Shown here: positions 11,401 to 23,645 of the stretch, one piece after another
Numbering within the stretch: position 1 is the stretch's first letter
Layout: every line of letters starts with the position of its first letter
NCBI GenBank assembly: GCA_009741485.1
Contig: CM019217.1
Location: forward strand, 49,093,153 to 49,157,152
Source of the DNA: Malurus cyaneus samueli
Taxonomy: Eukaryota > Chordata > Aves > Passeriformes > Maluridae
Direction: 5' to 3'
Length of the DNA stretch: 64,000 nt
Notes under the pieces: generated by a model
What the model saw: the letters and a program-made list of their open reading frames with translations, nothing else
Told to the model about the DNA's origin: nothing
The model's database searches: none
Translations under genes and position numbers: made by a program

Positions 11401-14400
11401 CTCCATCAGTCAGGCTTGCTGTGGCTGAATGTTCTCCCACAGGCAAGTGCCTGTCACAGCGAAGCGTGGTGAGCTGTGCTGTGTTTCTGTTGAGTACATT
11501 CCACAGCCATCAGGTGGCTCGAAGCCACACCATCAGTCAATCCAGCTCTGGAGAGGAAAGCTGTGCTTCCAGCCCTCCACGGAATCACTGAACAATGATG
11601 TGCGACCAGGACTGCTCCCCCAGTGTCAGTCTGTGTGTGACAATGTGCATCTCTCACTGACTTTCAGGCCTAGAGCAACATTTGGTAGCTGTATCCATCC
11701 AATCTCTGATTGTTGGAGGAATTCCTTCCATAACCCCTGAACTGTGAGCATTTTACTGCGGCGTGAATAGCTGAGGGCTTAGGTGGACTGGGTAGGAAAG
11801 GCAGCCTGCAGCTGCCAAATGCTGATTTTTCCCCTCTGCCTTCTCTAGTGATGCTTGGTTTCCTCCTTATCTTCAAAGCCTTCCACAGCATTGTTGGTGA
11901 TATCCTGGTATGGATTCTTACGTGCTGCCCATGGGGTCTGCTGCACCGCTTGGCATCACCTCACCTGCCAGCAGCTCTTGCCCGGTGGCTCCACAGCCGT
12001 AAGGGAGTGGGCAAGCGGATGAGGCTGTGGAATGTCCTGTGCTCTTCCTGGTCTCTGCTGGTGATAGTGATGGAGGAGAATCCCTTGCATATGATGAGCC
12101 CCCAGGAGCTGTGTGAACAGAGCCGGTGTGCGGTAGGGATGGGTGTAGGAGGCTTTGGTGCTTCTGTGGCTGGTATGGAAATCAGTAGCGTTCACTTTGC
12201 CTTCCCAGCTTTACTCAAAAGTGTCCCAGTTGGAGCAGTGGCTTGTTCAAACAACTCTGTCCTCTGTCCCTGAACATGACTTTTGCTTGAATACACATTG
12301 AATGGGATGCATGGAGGGCTAAATTCCTATGGGTGCTAGGCCCTGAGAGGGGCTCTGTGTCTTTTCTCCATGGAAACTGATTCCAAATTCCTCAGAAAAT
12401 CATGGTAGAAGATGAAGGAGTGACTGAGCACTGATCTCCTGAAACCACATTTTCAAGTTAGGTGTCTACAAACAGGCTCCCTGTGTCTGTAGCACTAAGG
12501 AGCACCTGTGTTCCAGGTGAGCTTGATGTCTGCTGGTGACACTAGTGACAGTGTCAGTAATCAGTACTGGTCCCTTTCAGTTAGATATTTTCCAGTGTAT
12601 ATATTTAAACATACAGCTTTAGGTATCAGGAATTTGGTCATTTTCTACATTTCATTCTCAAGTGGGAAGGAAGAGGTTTTGCTGTTAACACAGAGAAGTC
12701 AAGGATATGTGCCACTTTTTGCAGCGCAGCCTGAGATTTCCTGGCGTGTAATGAAAGCTGGGTCCTAAGAAAGTCTTGCAAAGGGAAAAGCAGAAAAGCA
12801 CCAGGGGAAAACTAGAAGGGACTGATGAAGCAATTAAATGAGGTGATATACAGACACCTGGGATGTAGTACAGCAAATGCCAGTCTTTTGGAAGGAGCCT
12901 TAGCTGTGTGCCTGGGCAGGAACTGGGAAAGGCAGGGGTTGTGAGGTTGTGTGACTCAAAGGGTTTTTCATTTTTAATAATTTGCCTTTTTAACAAGCTC
13001 AATAGGACTTTACTTGTTGGTTTCTGTTCTCCCAGTGCATCCAGATGAGAAGCCCAAACCTGATCATAGGGTTGCCACTGCCCTGTGACTCAGAAATTCT
13101 CAGCCCTTGAGCAGAAGTGTCATGTTTGTTCATTCCCTTAGTGCAGGCACAATTGTATTGAGTTAAATTCTGCTTAAATCAATTTTACTCTAAAAATTAA
13201 AGCTATATGCAAAGCCAACTGCTTTGCAGCATGCATTTAAGCAGCTAAACAGTGTTCAAAAGCAATGTGAATGCGTGTGTGCCCGTGATCTCTTTAGTGT
13301 GGATTTTCTGATCTAGAAGCAATGTATAAAGAAGATAAATGTTGTAGCTGTCTTTGTCTCTTTTGATTTCCTTCTCTGGCATTGCAGTTTGTCTGTGGTC
13401 CTAGTTGAGCTGTCAGCTTGCTTTAATTTTTTCTTGCATGCCTGCTACTTGTTTAGGCAGGGAGTCAGCACCGTAGCTCCTTCGGGGCAAGACACCCAAG
13501 GAATCTCCTGTTTGGGCACGAACTGGCAGTACCCTGGGGTTTTGCAGCTCGAGGAAGAAGCTGTTCATTCAAATCTTTTTCTTTGGATAAATGTGGGCAT
13601 GTTACATACAGTTGTCCTTCTGCCCTTCTTCAAAAAGCTGTAGGGAAGCTCTACCGAAAGATGCGAACATACATCAGAGTCACAGTCACTGCCTTGTATT
13701 AAAAGGTGCATTTTTTATCTCAGGGTTTGAAGAGTGAGGAGAGGAGACTGGCAAGGCTCGGCAGCTATGAGACACCAGCAGAAGCCCTTGCCACCCTGAG
13801 CAGCTTAAAAACCCCACAAATTCTCTCTTCTTTCAGGAAAAGGCAGCTGCCTTCCTGGTTCATTGGGGCAGCTTTCACTATCACAAGTTTTCCTCTATCA
13901 TCAAAATGCCCTATGCCCCTTTCTGGCTAGCAGCGGGGTGAGGCAGGTGGAATCTGCATTTGGTCACTGGCATTAGCAGATACTTTGGGTCAGGGCTGAG
14001 GGCTGGAGGCCAAAGCATGTTCACTGATCAACCTCAAACTGGCATCATGCATCTTTCCATGGAGCCACTGCCTCCAATGTAGCATGCCACTGTCAAAATG
14101 AAAAATAGCTGCAGGGCTTCTTGGTGGTGACAACCTGCCCTGTCTTCTCCTTCTCTTAATGGGGTGTTGAGAAACAAGGAAAAAAGTGGTTTTATGAAGC
14201 TGATAAAAAGTTTTTTAAAAAATTATAGCTGTTGGAATGATGTCTGCCTTGCTAATTCCATCTCTGAAAAATTAGGAGACATATTAAAAAGTAATTGCTC
14301 TGATAGAAGAAGGTTGTTTGTGACCAAGGACTCTGACATGCAGCTTGCAAGGTTTTTATCTTATTTCCTTCCAGGAAAAAGGAATGAGCTCTCCACCCCT

Positions 14401-17400
14401 GTGGCAGGATCCTCAGTTCTCTGCAGTACCAAGGGAGTGGGGATGCCACTGATTTGAGATCCCTAAACTAAAGTGCCTTAAGGGGCACAAATTTTAGAGG
14501 ATATTTATTTGGCTTTTACAAAAAATTCAACTGCTGGATATTTTTAAGACATCTCAAATAAGGGACTGACTTTATAAGATTTTTACTTCCAGTCCTACTT
14601 TGTCTTGCTCTTCCATCTGTAAATAAGAACACTAATACCCTTATCAGCAGAGGGATTTAGCAAAGATAAACAGATTTGGTTTTAATTCCTTCAGAAATCA
14701 TGCCAGAAGTACAGAAAATAAACAGGAAGTATTTGGATACTCAGCACAGAAGCAAGCTAGGATTTAACAGGCACCACAGAGACTCTGGGGGACAGATTAC
14801 AGCTTGGAAAGACTGATATGGAAGGGCATGGCTGATTTAGGAAAACTAAGCAGAGAAAACAGGGGTTAAATTTTGTGACAAATACCAGGAAAGGCTGTTC
14901 TTCATCTGACATTTGTGAGGAAGCGAGAGGAAGATTTATTGAATGAGTTTGGAGACAGATAAAGAGGGAAGAGAGTACAGCATGAAGAGGAGGGCTGTTA
15001 GAGCCCACTTGGTTGGAAGGGAGATGTTTAGGATGCTGCTGCACAATCAGCTGCTAAGCAGTGACCCACTGGCAGTGAAGGGCACCTGCCCCCTGCCCCC
15101 AGGTCCCCAGGAGGGGCCCAGGCTCAGCATGGGCAGAACAGGCTGCTCTGGGTTGTGTTGTTCAAGGGCAAAGTGTGCCCTGCAGCCTGTTTGCCTCAGG
15201 GAGAAATCCTCTGGTGCTCACAGCTTGGTGAAGCTTCAGATGGAGAACGGCAGCCAGCTGGGGACGCGTGTTTCCAGTAATATATTAGATGAGGGAGTTC
15301 AGAGATATCTGCAGGAATGACAGCTTATACAGCGAGGCTCTCCCTCAAGCAGAAGGGTTTGGAATTGCTGAATTGGGATTTTGGCAGCTGTGAGGACATG
15401 GCAAGTCATCTGCTCTGTGTTAATTCTGTTAAAATGCTGAGCATCGACTGCCCTTCACTTTCTCTGGAAATAAAGCAAGAAAAACCTGGGCTAACTGGCA
15501 GCAATGCACATTTATTGCCAGGACAATAATTTCTGGCTGTAAAGATCGTTGTCTGCTTAAAGAAGTTGCCTGGAGACGATATTGCACCAGAGGCTCAGCA
15601 GGGCAGGGCTGGTCAGGAAATATCCACCCACTCAGGCCAAGGATGGATCAGAAACCACCTACAATATTTCACAACCCCATGCTTCCATCATGTCAAGGAA
15701 ATGATGGACTTTTTTAAGAGTCTCAGGAAGAACAAGTGTCCCAACAGTAGCTGGAGACCATGCAGAAAATAATATCTGGGTCTTGGAGTAAGATAGATAG
15801 ATAGTGGAGATGCGTCATTTGCTAGACTGTCCACACTTAGAGAGTTACAGAACACACTGTCACCAGTGAAGGAGGGGGCACAACTTACATTGCTCTTTGC
15901 TAGAATGCCAGTGAGTGGACCAAACCTGGAATATTAAAATATACATTAAAAACATGGCTGATCGTAAACTGAGGAGTGATTTGAATGGAAAATGTTCTTT
16001 AATGTATAGAGATGACCGTCCAATAAAACCAACCTTCTGAAGTTTTTAAAATTACTTAAATACAGCAAAAAAAGGTAAACAAAGGTTTCCCACTTGTGGG
16101 AAATACCTAAGTAAGCAGGGACAGTCAAAGTAATAACTGGAAAGTTATACCCATTGGAAGGTGGGAGATGCACATCCAAATGATGCTAACAGGTTAAAAG
16201 GGCTCAGAGAGGACTTGTAGGCTTCCCATCAGTTTCTGACCTTTTTTTTTTGAGGTCAGAAAAACTTGTCTGCCTCTGAGAGATGCAAGTAAGTTTAAAC
16301 TATTTATTTTGAAAAAGACAAGATTAAGATCACAGTCCTCAAATGTCTACAAAGACAAATGTTCTCAGCAGCTGCAAATTCTTTCATCAATCAGAGAAAG
16401 ACAAAACAAAACAGAGTAGATGGGAGCTAAAGGTGGAGAAATTCAGTCTGAAAGATTCTCATTTTTAAGGGAAAGTGCCATTCTTTTCCTAAATTGTGGA
16501 ACAATTTAGCAGGGGAAGTGTCAGAGCCTTTCCACCAAGGGTTTGTCTAAAAACACACATCATGGTGCTTTAACTGGTTACCTGAAGGCTGTGCTGTATG
16601 AGAAGTCAGAAAAGATGATTGTGTGGTCCAGATTAATATGAATCACACTTTTAAGCCATTTATGCTGTTACTGTGACAAAAACATGACGCAAACATGAAG
16701 ATGTCTCCCCTGTTGGTGGAACTCTGTACAGGCGGTAGATGCCTGGTATTCCAAAGCAAAGAGATAAAGTTAAGATATCCTGTGCAAAAGAATTGGTGTT
16801 AATTCCATAGTCCTTCCAGGGCTTTTGAAACCAGGGATTGACAGAGGAGTCAAAAGTGGTGGCTGCTAGCCCACTAGGAGCTCATGAAGGTCCCACATGT
16901 GTCCTGGTTACAAAAGAAATTTTGTGGGCTGTTGCTGTGGGGTTCCTGGGCTTTTACTGTTTCAGCTGGCTGTCCTTCCCTGCCAGAGCTCTTCTTCATT
17001 TTCAAGCAACAAAAAAACAGAGTGCTCCATCTGAGGGAGGTCAAGAGAGCAACAAGTTTGTGAAAAGAGCAAGACTCAAATTAAAAAATGCGGGTGGGAT
17101 GGAGATGGTGAGGTGCAGTTGTCTTTCACATCTAGTCACCCATGTTAATCTGTCCTAATTGCATTAGAGAGAATGAACAGAGCTGATGTTTGCTGGGGCC
17201 AATGCTGGTAACAGCTGGGAAATTTCACCAGGTCAGCTGCAGTGAGGGCAAAGACGCTGTATATGTGCACATGTGTCTGTACTAGATTTGTGACAGGAAT
17301 GTAAATGCATATATGCATAAATGCTCTCAGGAAAAACAGCTTGAAAGTTTGATTAATAGAATTGCCCCTTCACCCCGAACTTAGGTGAGACCCACCCTTT

Positions 17401-20400
17401 GCCTGTTGAAAATCAAGCTCTTAATTTCTCATTTGCTCCTCTTGCGCATTTTTCCCGGGAGATAACATTTATCCTGTCCCCCACAGGACAGGCTCTTTCA
17501 TACCGTTCTTCTCTGGGAAAGCTTTTGAACAATGTATTGTGTCATTGAGGCTTCAGTGCAAGTCAGAGTCTGAGTCCCACTGAGGACAAACTTTTCTGAG
17601 GCAAGGAAAGCAAGATCTGGTCTGGGAGCTGAACATCATCTAGAAGTAACGTATTTGGCATTTCAGTCCATTTAAACTCATTGATATCTTTCTCCCAACC
17701 CCATGATTTTCCTACATACAAATCAGCAGCAAAGGAGGGGTAAAAATCCCCATCTGAAGCTTCCTCATGGCATGGCTGTATCTGATGTGCAGCACCTGTG
17801 CGTGGAGGTGACAGTTGATTTTAATGACGCCTCCAATCCCTTTTGTCTTGTGCACATCTGTACTGGTATCTGTGGATGGGGAAGAGTGGAGAAGAGCAAC
17901 ATGGGAATGCAGAGGCCTTGTGTGCATACTCTGCTCATCCAACAGCTGCAAGAAATTTGCATTTTTTAACAATTCCCATATAACCTCCCGTATTACTTGA
18001 TTTCTGTCCTGAGGTGTGGCAGTGGTGAAGGCAAAGAGCTGCCCCTCAGCAGAGCTGGGTACAAAAGGTGATGTGATGAAACCTGCCAGGTAAAGGGCTT
18101 GTTCTGGACTCAGTCTTCCTCTCACCCTTTCTCCTTCTCATCCCCTTTCCTAGTCACCTTCCAGTCCACCCTCTGGTCCCACAGAAAAGCATCATCCTTT
18201 TCTTTCTGCAGGGAACTGTCACCACAGCAGTAGGAGCATCCACAGAATGCAGCCATGGAGAGCTTCTTTTTCAGGCACACCCTCCCTCCCCAGGGCAGTT
18301 GAGAAAGCAGGGGGCCTGCATTCATCTCCTTTTCCTCATGCTGTAGAACCAGCCCTGTTTTAAGGTATCACAAATTTTGGCTGGCCTGAGTGTGGGGAAA
18401 GCAGAAAGCAGGATGCTCTCAGTGCTACTGCCCAGTGAAGGGAGAAGCAAAGCGGGCACTGGGTGGGATGTTGCAGGCTGCTGAGGGTCTGGGGCTGTCC
18501 CTCCCAATAGATTCGTTGGTTGTCATGTTGCTTTCAAGGTTATTTGTGTCTTTAGGAAAAAAATTTCCCCACACTTTTCCCCACTTTTTGACTTTCCTTC
18601 TGCCAGTGGATTTTGAAAGCACACTCATAGTATGTCAGGCCTCATCCCATGGGAAGCATTAAATGAGATTTAACGATTAATGTCTATTTCCAAGGCCCAC
18701 CAAAAAGGTGCTGGCAGTCTTCCTGCTGTTAGGTGCTAAGCAATAGGACTGAGCTGTCTGCACTTACCTTGCACAGGCTGATTAGTGTCATACGTGTGGC
18801 TGGGAGTCTCATATGTGGTGGCCATCCCCACATGCCTGCTCTGTTTGGTGTCCCTTCCCCAGAGGTGAGGGTTCGGGACCTCTTTCCAAAGTACCTCTGT
18901 GCTGGTATAGAATGAACCTTAAGGGCAGAACATCCTGAGGAAGGACAGGGACCAGCTGGTGCAGCTCAGTAAGCAGCCACTCTCACCTCCAAATCATGGA
19001 GAAATGCTTTTAGTTTAAATACACAGGAAATTAAAGTCAGGGGAGACAGAAATTAAAGTCAGAGAGGGACAGTTTGGCCCAGCCTGCCTGGGCTTCAACC
19101 CACTGAATTGTAGAAGGCAGCACAGCTCTGAGTTGCAAGAGGGCAATTGAGAGAGGGATTTCCCTGAGGAGAGAGGTAGCCCTAGGCAGCAAAAACCTTG
19201 TCTTCTTTTGGTGCTTTTTTCTGGATTTCAGTGGCACTAAATCCCTCTGGGTCCTGCAGGTGTTATTTCACCTGAGGTAACGCTGTTGGGTGGGAAATTG
19301 CCTATGAAGTGTCCATCCTTTGAGAGTACGGTCTGGGGAGTTGACTTTTGTTTGTTATTTTTTTCAATGTATTTATTTAACATTAAGGTGTGGAAAATAT
19401 ATATTTATGAGAAAGCAGCCATCAGATAGTCAGTAAAAGCCTTGATGGTCTCTCCCAGTTCTGAACAGAAAGTGTTGTTCTCCCCACATCGAAGCCAACC
19501 CAAATCAGCACAAACAATTGTTAAGTCATTAGCAATGGCTGTGACTGCCAGTAGCTCTAATATTAAGCCTTCTGGTGCACTCCCTGGAATTGTCTGACTC
19601 GATTGCATCCTGTTACACTTGCAATCTGCTTTCTGCTATCAGCAGATAGGCTGGCAGACGTTTAAAATCTCATTTAGAAAAATCTGAGAGCACTCGGGGT
19701 GGGACATTTTGGTTTTTTCTCTGGCTTTTTTTTCTTGTTCTGACAATATGTTGTGATTCCCAGAGGTCAGCCTGGGGAAGGGCTTGATCTCCCTTGGGTC
19801 TGAGCAGCAACAGCCTGCTTTTGGGCTGGTATCGTCCACAGCAAGGACAGCTGAGAGGAAGGATGAGCCTTGTTAGGTGTGGGAGGCCTCAGCTTGCTGC
19901 TCCCACCTCCATCCTCATCCTCTGTCATGTCCCTTATTGCGTTTGTTTTCCAGGGAGACATGGGAGAAGGAGATGCCAGCAATCCCAGAGCCCAGAGAGG
20001 CACAAAGAAGCCTTTTTTGGGGATTTCATGGCACAAGGGAGCTAGGCTTTGCGCTGGGCACAAGGATAAACTTAAATCTTCCTGGGGAGACTGAGGTGAA
20101 GGGAAGTTGTTCTTCTGACATGAACAGGGAGGTTCTTCCTCCTCAAACTATTGCACTCCCCCTCTTGACACAAAAGACGGGAGAATAGGGAGAGGCCCCC
20201 TCTTCCCTTCAACCCTCCTGCAGCCACTTGTGCAATCCTGACCCTCGAGGCCACATCCCAGTGCTGCGATGAGCCCCTACTCGGATGGACAGAGCTCCTC
20301 CTGCCCTCCCACCCTCTTCCCCATCACCTCCTGGGTGAGAGGCTGTTTGCTGGAGACGCCTGGCAGCGCTGGTCCCTGCAGTCGCCGTTCAGTCTCATGG

Positions 20401-22727
20401 AATATTTCCCTGTGCAGACTCTCCCGGCTGCCCGAGGTGAGAAGCTGCTGCTGCCAGCGGCGCTGCTCGGCTCCTGCCATTTCGGCATCCGCAGGCAAGA
20501 AACACCACCGGGGACGCAGCTACTGACACAGCCTGTGGTGGCATTAAACACGAATTCATTTACTGCGTTTAACTACGGGCAAGGCGTTTCCAGGGGGTTT
20601 AAAATGTGCAGGGACATGAACTCCCCCTCCTGAGCGCTTATGTGTAAGTCTCTCTCATTTGCACAAGTGTGAAGGTGTCAGGAGGTTTCCTGTAGGATTT
20701 GGCTGAGATGCCGGCCCTGAGGGCAGCTTTTTCATCCTTAGGCTTGCTGTGTGGGAAGGATCTTTACATGTGGGCAGCCTTCATGCAGATACTATCTGTC
20801 TGGGTCCTGTATTTGGGGAACTTTGTCCTGAGGGAATATTTTCTAATTTTTGGTCACAGCTCTGTGACATAATAAACTGTAACCATGTCCCGGCGAATCT
20901 ACCTGTATACAGATCATTAACCTCGTGTGAGGAAAATAATTAGCCCAGCAAAGTTTAGCTCCTTGGTGCTGCTTTACACAGCTAAATTCTATTAGCAAAC
21001 AAAACCTGACTTTGTCTGTAATGAACCACAGCCATCCTATTGACTGTCTCCTGGGAGAGGGCTACACACATCGCCAGTCGAGGAGCGCCATCACATGTGC
21101 CCAAGCCGTGCCAGAGGACTTGAGGGATGCTTTGGTGAGCAAATTTCCTCCATGGAAGACACTTCTTTGGAGGGAGCTGGAAAGCCATAAAATGAGATAC
21201 ATCCCACCTGATGGCACATCCTTTGACCACTTTCCTACAAACATGTAAAAACCATCCTTCCTCATTCCTTCAGTTCTGTGCACTGGGGGTGAGCCTGGCC
21301 TGGGGCTGGTCCCCATGTGCTGATGGGAAGGAGAGCTGCTGGGTGGTTTGGGGACACTTTGGTGTAATCTCATCTCCCCAAAACAGTCTCAAGGGAGACT
21401 GAGGAGGCAAAGGAATGCTAGGTTTGTCTTATGGCTGTAGCCCCAGGGAGACACACACATCCTCAGACAGAGGAAGAGCCAAAGGACATTTTGGTAGGTG
21501 TTCTGAAGTGCTCCAGGAGCAAACCTAGTACCACCAGTTGAACAGCAGGCTAGTGATTTCAAAATCCAGCCTCAACACGCTCTTCCTCAGGCAGCCACAG
21601 ATCTCTTACTTCCTCACTCTGCTCTGCAAAGGACCAGACTGACACACTGGAAAAGGCTACTGCACATCTCTCCCAGCTCCCTTCCCATCTCCTCTTGGCT
21701 TTGCTGGGAAAGAGGGGTGCTGCTGGTGCTCTCCCTGCTCAGCTGAGCCTCCAGCTTTGTGGGCAGGTGGGGGGATTTCACACCTGCCATTGTGCCTAGA
21801 GGCCAGGTTTGTTCCCTGCAGCATCTGCTTGGGCAGGAAATGGCTCCTGCCACAGAAAAGGACTTCATAAGGAAGGGGCAAAGGCGTATTATTTCACTGC
21901 CAGCTCCCCTTTAAGGAAGCAGAGATCTTAGGAACACCTCCAGAGACTGCCAGGGAATTTAATTCCCCACTCAGAGACTGGGCAGGAGATGGTGGCTGGA
22001 CCAAGTCCTGCTGGGAAGGCTCAGGATGAGAAACTGCTTATGTGCCCTGAGGAGAAACTCTTCTCCTTTCTCCAGGTGACAGGTTTATGATGTGTGGCTA
22101 AAGGATGCTCCATGTCTCAGAAGTCACAACCATCCCTCAGAGACTCAGCCAATGGCTGCCAAATTATGTGTGCTGTCTCTGGGCATACATATGACTGCAC
22201 AGGCAGTCACGCATGTATACATGCATATATATGCAGATTTATATGCACACACACCTGTGCATGTGTGCAGCATGTGCACCCAAAACTTTCATCAGTGAAC
22301 AGTGGCACAGAGATGTCACATCATGCCACACATTCCTCACCACCCCTGGTTCCCTCCATCCCTCCTGGGGATGGTCTCCTCCAGTGTGTGGGTGCAGGGG
22401 CTCAGCCGAACCGCCTTTGGCACCGCTGCTTCCCCTGGTGCTGCCCTGAGTCAGTGCACGTGGCAGATGATTCGTCTCCGGCATCAGTACGATGCTCATC
22501 TGCACAGTTTCAGGTCAGATGTGTTTTTTCTGTATTTTTATCTTCTTCAATGGCAAGATGATTAATCCTCTTTTGCTGGTACTTCAAAAGCTTCAGTCCC
22601 AGGGGCTCTGTCTTCTGTGGTTGGTCTTCTAAGGAAAATCGTGCCACCACTTCCTTCCCCTGTGCTAAGCTGCACTGTCTGGGCTTTTTGCACTCTGCTC
22701 TTTCCTTTCATATTGACTTATGGTTGG

Positions 22728-22755
22728 TTTTTTTTTTTTTTTTTTTTTTTTTTTT
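22728..22755. repeat. T homopolymer (28 bases)
   Basis: An uninterrupted run of 28 T, the longest homopolymer in the window. Immediately downstream is a small near-palindrome around ATATCTGGATAGC and GCTATCCAG. A minus-strand retroposon tail is possible, but no parent sequence is recognised. The length is likely to vary between individuals. Confidence 0.9.
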
Positions 22756-23570
22756 GATATCTGGATAGCATTAGCTATCCAGGAGTAATCATTTTCCTTG
22801 CCATCTCATCTCTAACAATTTAGGAGGGTGATGATTACCACAACATCCTCAAGTCTCATTTCTGCAGGAGCTGATCTGAAGGTGGTGAAATGGTTTGGCT
22901 GAGAATGTCTTACACTACCAGAAGTTTTCCCAGCTGCCTCTCCCTGGATGGAATGGGCACATCCCTCCTGAAGGAAACTGAAACGCTCACACGGTGTGAA
23001 AAAACATACTCAGCTTTCAGCAGGGCAGAGGTGAAACCCTTTCAGCTGCCGGCTGTGTTAGTTAGAAATTGGTCCTCAGCTGTAGGTGTTGGCTCCTGAT
23101 GTGGAGAGAAAGAGCTGCTGGAGGTGATGAGATTGGGGGGCATGAGGGTTTTAAACTGGGTGTTTGTAAGCACCAGCTGGAGACGGACAAGATGACATCA
23201 AAGAGCCATGAGATTGGTCCAGAGAGCGAGAGAACTTTGGAAGTACAGATATACTCCAAGGAAGGAAATACCCTTTGTTCCAGGAAGAAAATATCCCCAT
23301 GGCTGTGGAATAAGAAGCAATGATGGGGAGGAGCGAGAGTCCAGACCCTAGCAGGGATGTGGCAGAGACCACATGGGCTTCTGGCTTTGATTTTGATTTT
23401 AGTGTTTCTTGACAAATAGTAATAGTTTCTCAGAATACTCTGGCAGGTGTGAAATGTGTCCTCACCATGATTATGTTTTCACTGCTTGTGGTGTTCCCTC
23501 TGAAGTGGGCTGTAAAAAGCCTGCCTTTCTAATTGAATTTGTGTGTAGATGGAGAAGGTGCAATCTAAGA

Positions 23571-23645
23571 TAATTAATGCTAATTAATTATTGCATGGTC
23601 AAATGAGCAGGAAATGCATATAGAAACTTGAAAAAAATTAATTAT
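23571..23645. promoter_or_regulatory. Candidate regulatory block with clustered TAATTA sites
   Basis: TAATTAATGC is followed directly by TAATTAATTATTGCAT, and another TTAATTA occurs at about 23638-23644. TAATTA is the core homeodomain site, and ATTGCAT resembles half of a POU octamer. The surrounding 400 bases are AT-rich and free of recognised repeats. Clusters like this are common in vertebrate developmental enhancers. Function and conservation cannot be judged from one genome. Confidence 0.25.
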
